A DNA stretch of 14,531 nucleotides from an uncultured Clostridia bacterium (GTDB lineage: Bacteria; Bacillota; Clostridia; TANB77; CAG-508): contig CAKOYU010000024.1 in assembly GCA_934130975.1 (NCBI GenBank), forward strand, positions 1 through 14,531, written 5' to 3'. The number at the start of each line of letters is the position of its first letter. Within the stretch, counting starts at the first letter, position 1. Shown piece after piece: positions 5,707 through 13,300 of this stretch. Below the pieces are notes generated by a model, which did no database searches, was not told the DNA's origin, and worked only from the letters and a program-made list of their open reading frames with translations. The position numbers and the translations under genes are program-made.

Positions 5707-7899
5707 GTGAAAATCATAAAAAGAGATGGAAAAACAGTTGACTACAATTCAGAAAAAATCGAAATAGCAATAAAAAAAGCCAATAAAGAAGTAAGAAAAA
5801 AAGAAAGAGCAACAGATGAAGATATACACACAGTTATAACATATATAGAAAGTTTAGATAAAAAAAGAATGCTAGTTGAAGACATTCAAGATATAATAGA
5901 ACAAAAATTAATGGAACTTGAAAAATATCAATTAGCCAAAAAATATATTACATATAGATATACAAGAGAACTTGTTAGAAAAGCAAATACAACAGATCAA
6001 TCAATAAAAGAGTTAATTGAAGGAGAAAGCGAATATTGGAACAATGAAAACTCTAATAAAAATGCAAAAGTTGTAACAACACAAAGAGATTATTTGGCTG
6101 GAATAACAAGCACAGATATAACAAGAAGATTTTTACTTCCAGAAGATATTGTAAAAGCTCATGATGAAGGAATAATACATTTTCATGATGCAGATTATTT
6201 TGCACAAAATGCTTTGCATAATTGTGAACTTATAAATCTAGATGATATGCTACAAAATGGAACAATTATAAATGGAGTAATGATAGAAAAACCACACAGA
6301 TTTATTACAGCAGCAACAATAGCAACACAAATAATACTTGCAGTAACATCTTCAAGTTATGGTGGAGCAACAGTATCACTTTCACATTTAGCTCCTTTTG
6401 TAAGAGATAGTTATAATAAATATTATCAGAAATATAAAGCAAGAAAAATGAAAGAAGCAGATTGCAAGAAATTTGCAGAGCAAGACACGAGAAAAGAAGT
6501 AGAAGATGGAGTTCAGACATTTAATTATCAAGTAAATTCAATGACAAACACAAATGGACAAGCACCATTTTTATCAGTATGTATGTACTTAGGAGAAACA
6601 GAAGAATATAAAGATGAACTAGCAATGATAATTGAAGAATTTTTGAAACAAAGAATACAAGGATTCAAAAATGAAAAAGGTATTTATATTACACCAGCAT
6701 TCCCAAAACTTTTATATGTTCTTGAAGAAGACAATATAAATAAAGACAGCAAATATTGGTATTTAACAGAACTTTCAGCAAAATGTACAGCAAAGAGAAT
6801 GGTGCCAGATTACATATCAGAAAAAGTAATGAAAGAATTAAAAATAAATGAAAAAGGCGAGGGAGATTGTTATCCATGTATGGGATGTAGATCATTCCTT
6901 ACACCAGACAGAATGATGAGTATTGGAAATATATCAAAAGCTAAGAACTATATTGAAGGTAAAGGAAAATATTATGGAAGATTTAATCAAGGAGTTGTTA
7001 CTATAAATCTACCAGATGTTGCACTTTCTTCAAAACAAGATATGAATAAATTCTGGAAAATATTTGACGAAAGATTGGAACTATGCCATAGAGCATTACA
7101 ATTAAGACATGAAAGATTAAGTAAAGTAACAAGTGATGTTGCACCAGTGTTATGGCAACATGGTGCTTTAGCAAGACTTGAAAAAGGTGAATCTATTCAT
7201 GAATTATTACACCATGGTTATTCAACAATTTCATTAGGATATGCAGGACTATATGAATGTGTAAAATACATGACAGGACATAGTCATACAGATCATGGCG
7301 AAGGAGAAGAATTTGCTCTAGAAGTAATGCAAAAATTAAATGATAAATGCCAAGAATGGAAAGAAAAAGAAGATATAGACTATAGTGTATATGGAAGCCC
7401 AATAGAATCTACAACATATAAATTTGCAAAATGTTTAAAACAAAGATTTGGAACAGTTGAAGGAATAACAGATAGAGATTATATAACAAATTCTTATCAT
7501 GTTCCTGTATTTGAAGAAATTGATGCATTTTCTAAATTAAAACTAGAAAGTGAATTCCAAAAATTAAGTCCAGGTGGTGCTATATCTTATGTCGAAACAC
7601 CTAACTTACAAGATAATATAGAAGTAGTACTTCAAATAATTAAATTTATATATAACAATATAATGTATGCTGAACTAAATACTAAATCAGATTATTGTCA
7701 AAAATGTGGATTTGATGGAGAAATATTAATAGATGAAAATTTGGAATGGTATTGCCCAAGTTGTGGCAACAGAGATCATAATACATTAAATGTTGCTAGA
7801 AGAACTTGTGGGTATATTGGAAGTAATTTCTGGAACAAAGGAAGAACTCAAGAGATAAAAGAAAGAGTACTTCACATTGATAATAAGGATGATGAGTAA
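5707..7899 (+). CDS. nrdD: Anaerobic (class III) ribonucleoside-triphosphate reductase
   Basis: This oxygen-sensitive cytoplasmic enzyme makes dNTPs from NTPs during anaerobic growth, using a glycyl radical installed by NrdG. Numbering from the GTG (730 residues): N-terminal ATP-cone allosteric domain at about 1-92 beginning MKIIKRDGKTVDYN, a conserved core with C173 (HNCELINLDD) and the cysteine trio of CYPCMGC (388, 391, 394; C394 the likely thiyl site), then a C-terminal zinc site C664-x2-C667 and C683-x2-C686. The glycyl radical loop RRTCGYIG has G702 (codon 7810-7812). All expected residues are present and the length is normal. The GTG at 5707 has GGGAGG 9 bases upstream and gives the family's usual N-terminus. 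The ATG at 5674 would add 11 residues, has no ribosome binding site and overlaps the -10 box. nrdG follows after one base. Confidence 0.97.
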   Translation: MKIIKRDGKTVDYNSEKIEIAIKKANKEVRKKERATDEDIHTVITYIESLDKKRMLVEDIQDIIEQKLMELEKYQLAKKYITYRYTRELVRKANTTDQSIKELIEGESEYWNNENSNKNAKVVTTQRDYLAGITSTDITRRFLLPEDIVKAHDEGIIHFHDADYFAQNALHNCELINLDDMLQNGTIINGVMIEKPHRFITAATIATQIILAVTSSSYGGATVSLSHLAPFVRDSYNKYYQKYKARKMKEADCKKFAEQDTRKEVEDGVQTFNYQVNSMTNTNGQAPFLSVCMYLGETEEYKDELAMIIEEFLKQRIQGFKNEKGIYITPAFPKLLYVLEEDNINKDSKYWYLTELSAKCTAKRMVPDYISEKVMKELKINEKGEGDCYPCMGCRSFLTPDRMMSIGNISKAKNYIEGKGKYYGRFNQGVVTINLPDVALSSKQDMNKFWKIFDERLELCHRALQLRHERLSKVTSDVAPVLWQHGALARLEKGESIHELLHHGYSTISLGYAGLYECVKYMTGHSHTDHGEGEEFALEVMQKLNDKCQEWKEKEDIDYSVYGSPIESTTYKFAKCLKQRFGTVEGITDRDYITNSYHVPVFEEIDAFSKLKLESEFQKLSPGGAISYVETPNLQDNIEVVLQIIKFIYNNIMYAELNTKSDYCQKCGFDGEILIDENLEWYCPSCGNRDHNTLNVARRTCGYIGSNFWNKGRTQEIKERVLHIDNKDDE

Positions 7900-7900
7900 T

Positions 7901-8389
7901 ATGAAATATAATAAAATAAGAAAGATGGATATTTCTAATGGTCCAGGTGTTAGAGTATCAATATTTATGCAAGGATGTAGTTTTAATTGTAAAAATTGTT
8001 TTAATCCTGAAACACATGATTTTAATGGTGGTAAAGATTTTGATGATAGCACAATTGATAGAATCTTAAAATTATGTGATAATGAAAATGTAGAAGGTTT
8101 ATCTATTTTAGGTGGTGAACCAATGCATCCTAAAAATATTAATGGGACTACTAAACTTGCTAAAGCTTTTAAAGAAAAGTATCCAGAGAAAAACGTTTGG
8201 GCTTGGTCTGGTTTTAAGTTTGACAAGGATTTAAAAGATAAAGAGGTTGTTAAATATTTAGATGTCCTTGTTGATGGCCAATATGTTGATGAACAACATA
8301 ATCCTAAACTTAAGTGGAGAGGCTCTGAAAATCAAAGAGTTATTGATGTTCAAAAAAGCTTGGAACAAAATAAAGTTGTGATGATTTAA
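7901..8389 (+). CDS. nrdG: Anaerobic ribonucleotide reductase activating protein (radical SAM)
   Basis: This 162-residue radical SAM enzyme binds a [4Fe-4S] cluster and SAM and abstracts a hydrogen from the C-terminal glycine of NrdD to create its radical. The cluster motif is C26-x3-C30-x2-C33 (GCSFNCKNCFN), the usual NrdG spacing. It is preceded by the family start MDISNGPGVRVS and followed by ILGGEPM (69-75) and VWAWSGF (99-105). Length is standard. The start at 7901 lies one base after the nrdD stop, with AAGGA at 7885-7889 inside nrdD as the ribosome binding site, so translation is probably coupled. ATGs at 7889 and 7892 are also in frame but lack a ribosome binding site and add non-conserved residues. 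Codons are mostly T-ending, unlike the A-ending bulk of nrdD. Confidence 0.97.
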   Translation: MKYNKIRKMDISNGPGVRVSIFMQGCSFNCKNCFNPETHDFNGGKDFDDSTIDRILKLCDNENVEGLSILGGEPMHPKNINGTTKLAKAFKEKYPEKNVWAWSGFKFDKDLKDKEVVKYLDVLVDGQYVDEQHNPKLKWRGSENQRVIDVQKSLEQNKVVMI

Positions 8390-8394
8390 ATGTT

Positions 8395-8458
8395 CTCGCT
8401 TGTGGTTGGTGCGAGTAATAAAACATACCATTTCGTTAAATGTTATATGTTAATGGTA
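8395..8458 (+). other. Two small inverted repeats after nrdG, role unknown
   Basis: CTCGC (8395-8399) pairs with GCGAG (8411-8415), and TACCATT (8426-8432) pairs with AATGGTA (8452-8458). Neither has a U-tract. They could be parts of a structured 3' untranslated region or chance stems; no known RNA family was recognised. A proper terminator follows at 8475. Confidence 0.3.
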
Positions 8459-8474
8459 GTGCAATAAATTAGTA

Positions 8475-8506
8475 AAAAGGAAAGTCTTTAAAAGGGCTTT
8501 CTTTTT
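8475..8506 (+). terminator. Terminator of the nrdDG operon
   Basis: AAAAGGAAAGTC (8475-8486) pairs over 12 positions, two of them G-U, with GGCTTTCTTTTT (8495-8506) around an 8-base loop. The final T run doubles as the U-tract. It stands about 85 bases after the nrdG stop. Confidence 0.8.
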
Positions 8507-8522
8507 AGTTGTAAGTAAAAAG

Positions 8523-8551
8523 TTGCTAATGTTTATTTTTTATGATATAAA
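8523..8551 (+). promoter_or_regulatory. SigA-type promoter (extended -10) for the sigma fusion gene
   Basis: TTGCTA (8523-8528), 17 bases and TATAAA (8546-8551), with TG one base before the -10 box, make a good vegetative promoter. It sits just upstream of the ECF-like promoter at 8572-8599, so the gene would have a basal and an autoregulated start. Confidence 0.6.
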
Positions 8552-8571
8552 GAGAAAAAATTGCAATATTT

Positions 8572-8599
8572 TGAAACTTTTTGAAATTTCAACTGTATG
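8572..8599 (+). promoter_or_regulatory. Candidate ECF-type autoregulatory promoter
   Basis: TGAAAC (8572-8577) followed after 16 bases by TGTATG (8594-8599) closely resembles the SigW/SigM-type promoter pattern TGAAAC-N16-CGTA, differing by C to T in the first -10 base. Transcription would start near 8606, leaving a short leader with GCAGG before the ATG at 8623. A perfect 12-bp palindrome TTGAAATTTCAA (8581-8592) fills the spacer. ECF sigma factors commonly activate their own promoter, so the location is meaningful. Confidence 0.45.
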
Positions 8600-8622
8600 T
8601 ATATATGAAAGCAGGTAAAAAT

Positions 8623-10239
8623 ATGGAAAAAGATTTGGATATAGAATTATATAATGAATATTTAAATGGAAACAAAGAAGCCTTTGAAACATTATACAAC
8701 AAGTATGAGAGAAAAATACAATATTTTATATATAATATAGTTAAAGATTATCAAAGGGCAGAAGATATAACACAAGATGTGTTTATTTATGTTATGCAGA
8801 ATAGAATAAAACAAGGATACACATTCAAATATTATATATATTTGGTTGCCAAAAGCAGAGCATATAATCATATAAATACAGAGAAAAATAGAATGAAAAT
8901 AAATGAACAGTATTTTTCAAATGAATCAGATCAGGTTGAACAAGATGTGGCAGATATCATAACTAGAAATGAAAAAAGAAAAGAAATATTAAATGCAATA
9001 GATATGTTAGATAATAAATACAAAAATGCAATATATTTAGTAAAAATTGAAGAACTAACCTATAAAGAAACAGCACAAATACTTGGAATGTCTGTTCAAA
9101 ATGTCAAAAATCTTATCCATAGAGGCAAAAAAGAATTATACAAAATTTTAATAAAGAAAGGATATGATGAAATGAACAAAGTTTTAAAAATATGTATTAT
9201 TATTTTATGTGCAACTTTTATATTATCTGGAGTTACTTATGCAACAATAAAGATTATCGAAAATGTAAAAGGAAAAGCAGAAATAACGCCAACATATACA
9301 AGTAAATTATCATCAACAGAGACAAACAAAGTATGGTGTGGAACATTTAATCTAGTATGGAATGATTTTATGAATGATGTTATTGGAGGAAAAATAGAAT
9401 TCGAAGATGGACCTTCAGAGTTAGCAGATGAATTAAATAAGCAGTCATTTACAGTAAATGAACTAAATCCTAATTCATATTTCAAAAAACATGGTGTAGC
9501 AACATTTGAGCTAAAAAGTCAAATTGAAAATGGAATAAAACAAAAATTTAATGAAGATAGTAAAATATTAGACAAGGTAGAATGGGGAAATTCAGATGTA
9601 TATGTTTTATATGCAATGTTAAAGAAAGAATTTAATTATTTAGAAAAGTTTCCTACACTAAAAGATGACACATTTGAAAATTCAGAACAAAAAGTAAAAT
9701 ATTTTGGGATTGAACCAGATACATTGCAGACTGCAAGCAAAAATATAGAAATATTATTCTATAATTCAAAAGAAGATTTTGCAATAAAATTGAAAACAAA
9801 AGAAAACGAAGAAGTTTACTTATATAGAACAGCTGGTGAAAACAAGTCTTTTGAAGAAAATTATCAAGAGATGATGAAAAAGCAAGCACAATATACAGGA
9901 GATAAAAAATGGAATAGAATTGATATTTTGAATATACCATTTATAAAAATTAATGATGAGATAAATTATGATGAATTGTGTGGAATAATGATAAAAGGAA
10001 CTAATTGGTATATTAGACAGGCGATTCAGACAATAGATTTTGAGTTAAACAATTATGGTGGAAGTGTAAAAAGTGAGGCTTTAATAGAAGCTTTAAAAGA
10101 AGCAGTATTTAAAAAGGGCAGAGAATTTATTTATAATGACGATTTTATTCTATATTTGAAAGAAGAAGATAAAGATAAACCTTATTTTGCATTAAAAGTT
10201 GATGATACAGATATATTAGTTAGTGCAGAAGAAAATTAG
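8623..10239 (+). CDS. ECF sigma factor fused to a membrane anchor and extracytoplasmic domain
   Basis: This 538-residue protein begins as an ordinary ECF sigma factor that redirects RNA polymerase. Region 2 lies at about 15-85 (FETLYNKYERK, then AEDITQDVFIYV), and region 4 at about 120-178 with the helix-turn-helix YKETAQILGMSVQNVKNLIHRG (147-167). It then continues in the same frame into a transmembrane helix (188-206, KICIIILCATFILSGVTYA) and about 330 extracytoplasmic residues of unrecognised family, with segments such as VWCGTFNLVWNDFM and VYVLYAMLKKEFNYL. Normally the second half would be a separate anti-sigma or sensor gene. M184 (ATG at 9172) is preceded by a good ribosome binding site, so the halves may also be made separately. 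The start at 8623 has GCAGG 7 bases upstream; ATG 8605 is an alternative. The gene stands alone with its own promoters and terminator. The second half might sense an envelope signal and hold the sigma at the membrane; this is inference. Confidence 0.88.
   Translation: MEKDLDIELYNEYLNGNKEAFETLYNKYERKIQYFIYNIVKDYQRAEDITQDVFIYVMQNRIKQGYTFKYYIYLVAKSRAYNHINTEKNRMKINEQYFSNESDQVEQDVADIITRNEKRKEILNAIDMLDNKYKNAIYLVKIEELTYKETAQILGMSVQNVKNLIHRGKKELYKILIKKGYDEMNKVLKICIIILCATFILSGVTYATIKIIENVKGKAEITPTYTSKLSSTETNKVWCGTFNLVWNDFMNDVIGGKIEFEDGPSELADELNKQSFTVNELNPNSYFKKHGVATFELKSQIENGIKQKFNEDSKILDKVEWGNSDVYVLYAMLKKEFNYLEKFPTLKDDTFENSEQKVKYFGIEPDTLQTASKNIEILFYNSKEDFAIKLKTKENEEVYLYRTAGENKSFEENYQEMMKKQAQYTGDKKWNRIDILNIPFIKINDEINYDELCGIMIKGTNWYIRQAIQTIDFELNNYGGSVKSEALIEALKEAVFKKGREFIYNDDFILYLKEEDKDKPYFALKVDDTDILVSAEEN
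9155..9174 (+). promoter_or_regulatory. Internal ribosome binding site and start codon at the sigma/membrane junction
   Basis: AGAAAGGA (9155-9162) stands 9 bases before an in-frame ATG at 9172-9174, exactly where the sigma region ends and the membrane helix begins (MNKVLKICIIIL). This is the ordinary architecture of a separate downstream gene. It suggests either an ancestral two-gene operon joined by loss of a stop or a frameshift, or present-day production of a stand-alone 355-residue membrane protein beside the fusion. Confidence 0.55.
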
Positions 10240-10270
10240 GAAAATAGAATAAATTGTCATGATTTATATT

Positions 10271-10313
10271 AATGTTACAGAAATATTACAATTCTGTAAC
10301 ATTTTCTTTTTTT
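10271..10313 (+). terminator. Terminator of the sigma fusion gene
   Basis: AATGTTACAGAA (10271-10282) pairs perfectly over 12 bp with TTCTGTAACATT (10292-10303) around a 9-base loop. It is followed by TTCTTTTTTT. Confidence 0.88.
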
Positions 10314-10334
10314 AACACAAAAGAAAAACTTTTA

Positions 10335-10343
10335 TGATATAAT
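10335..10343 (+). promoter_or_regulatory. Extended -10 promoter for the giant helicase gene
   Basis: TGATATAAT combines a perfect TATAAT (10338-10343) with the extended -10 TG. The -35 region at the matching distance (around 10315-10320, ACACAA) is poor, so the extended -10 would have to carry recognition. The promoter lies 36 bases before the start codon and the ribosome binding site GAGGG is at 10367-10371. Confidence 0.5.
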
Positions 10344-10379
10344 TAAAAAGAATTTTTATGTTTTTTGAGGGATAAATAG

Positions 10380-13300
10380 ATGAAAAAAGAGATGTTTGAT
10401 ATAGAGAAATTTAATGTAATTAGCGATGAAGAAAATTACTATTTTTTTAGATCTTTAGAGCCAGGAGATATAGAAGATTTAGAAAAAGGTATTATTAAAG
10501 ATGGAGAGAGTTATAAAAGACTAAGAACAGACAGAGAAAGATGGGAAGAAACGCATCAAGAAGGACCAAGATGGAATGCTGAAAGTACAGTATCATTAGA
10601 AGAAATGTATAATCACATAAAAATGCATTATAGTTTACAAACAAATTGTATCTCATTATCAAGCAATGCAAATGTAGCAAGAACATATGGAGAAGCATTT
10701 AGTGATAAATATGTTATGATAAAAGTTCCTAAAAAGGAAATGGGAGAAAAAGTATTTAATGCTGGACAATATATGTTAGACGAAATTGCTAAACAGGTAG
10801 AGCAAATAATCGCAGAAGGTAAAATACCTACGAGAGTATTAAATGATTTGCAAAAAATAGATGATGCCAAAACATCTGATGAAATTAAAGAATTAATAAA
10901 AATTAAATATAAAACACCGCAAAAATTAGATAAAAATAAAGCAAGACCAACAAAAGGAATAACATACAAATCGCCACATGCAAGAGTAAGTAGTTGGCAA
11001 TCATTAAATGAAGAGCAAACATTAGAGAAAAATAAAGTAATTGCAAAACTTACAGTATTAGAACAGAAAAAATTAATGGAACCGTTAATTACACATTCAG
11101 CAAATAATAATTTATTAATACAAACAGTAGGAAGTGCGTTTGCTTCAAGTGAGCAAATATATTATGGTGATATTGAAGGTGATAGGGTAACAGATATATC
11201 AAAAGAAATTATGGATATGTTTGGGCTATTACAGCAAGTTGAAGGACAGGATAAAGAAATTGTAGATGAACTAAAAAGAGAGTTAATTCGATTTGTAAAT
11301 GATGGTAAGAAAATTGAAATGCCAGTCGATAGCATATTAAGAAACGATACACAGGCCAGAGATGATATATCAATAGAAGAAATGTATGAGTTGACAGATG
11401 GAAAAGTTGAATACGGACAGGCCAATTCTATTGTTAAAAATTTATTTTACTTAACTAAAGGACAAGCATCAGCAAGAGTGCTAGCTAATGAACTTAGAAA
11501 AATAACAAATAATAATCCTAAATATGAGCAAGTAATTAAATACATAGAAGAAAATGGATTTGAAATAGAACCTAAAATAATAACAAGGCAAAGTAATAAA
11601 GGTTATAAATTGAGTGAATCTGTTAATTTAAATTTAGCGAAAGATGAACAAGTATTAGTAGATGCAATTAAAAAATTATCACCTGAAAAAATTGAAAATG
11701 TTTTACAAAATGGCGGACTTTCAAATGTTCAAGATGTTATAAGTAAAGTATACGGAAAACAAAATGAGCAAATAGATAGATCAAGATATTATGCAGAAGC
11801 AATAATATCACAATATGATTGGTCTCAAATAGGAATAGAAGAATTTAAAATTTCTGAAAGAAATGAACTAATTAAAAGATTACAAGATAAAAATTGTGTA
11901 GACATATATGAAAATTTAAGACAATCAGGAGTTGATACAAAACAAATACCAACAATTTTATTAAATATTGCTACAAGACAAGGTTTTTATGAAGAATATG
12001 AAAAAGGTAATTTAGAACAGCTACTAAATACAAGACAAGATGTATTACAAAATAGTATTAATATAGAATTAGTTGAAAGATTTTTAGGATATTATGATGT
12101 AGAAAATACAGAAATACGATTGAAAGATTATCAACAAAGAGCTTATGATAATGTAAATAAAATATTTGAAGACCATAAATTTGCACAAGTGATTTTACCT
12201 ACAGGAGCTGGAAAGAGTTTTGTTGCTTTAGCACAAATGCAAAAATATGCTGAGGAACATCCAGGCGAAAAAATGCTTTATTTAGCTCCTCAAGATGAAA
12301 TATTAAATCAGATTAAAAATTATATTATAAAATATGTACATGGAAAACAAAATACAGTTGGAAAAACAGAAGATGAAATAATTGCAGAAATATTTCCTAA
12401 TATATCATTTGAAACATATTCAGGATTACTTGCTAAAAGAGGGCAGGAAGTAATAAAAGAACAATATGGAATGATTGTATTAGACGAATTACATAGAACT
12501 GGTGCTAAAGAATGGGAAGGAAAAATTGATGGATTATTAGATAATCAAAATGAAGATGTAAAGGTATTGGGAATAACAGCTACACCTGTAAGAGATGCTG
12601 ATGGAAGAGACATGGCAGAAGAAACAGCTAAAAAATTAGGGTATACAGATGAAGAAGTAAAGCAAAGAAAACATCTAGCATCTAATATGACATTAGAAAA
12701 TGCAATAAGAATGGGATATGTTGTAAACCCAAAACTTGTTTATTGCAAATATGATTTGATTTCATCAGGTAAAATGGATGAATTGAGAGCAAAAATTGAT
12801 GATATTGAAGATGAATCTAAAAGAGCAGAAGAATTGCAAAAGTATAATGAGTTAAGACAAAAACTAAATAGAGAAATAGATGATGAAATAGGAGATGAAG
12901 CAAGAAAAAATCTTGATAGTGGAATTGGAAAAGAAGAGATATTAAGGCAGAATGTAAAAAAAGGTGGAAAATATATTGTATTTATTCCTGTAACAGATCA
13001 AGGCGAAATTGAAGATGAAGATGGAAACAGAATTGGAACTAAAACAGGTGAAGATAAAATACAGGCATATCAAGAATATCTAAATAAAGTATTTGATGGA
13101 ACAGATATTGTACCACAATTACATTCATTACTTGGAAGTTATAGTAAAGATAAAAACAAAGAAGAATTAGAGGCATTCGAATCAGATAATTCAGAAGAGA
13201 CTAAGTTTATGGTTGTAATGAACAAAGCAAATGAAGGACTTCATATAGATGGGGTAGATGGGATTATTTGGTTTAGGGCATTAGATGAAAATTCTAGAAT

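Noticed and set aside
8390..8475. Riboswitch or small RNA after nrdG
   Set aside because: Only two short stems were found, with no match to a remembered riboswitch core, and the position is 3' of the operon rather than 5' of the next gene.
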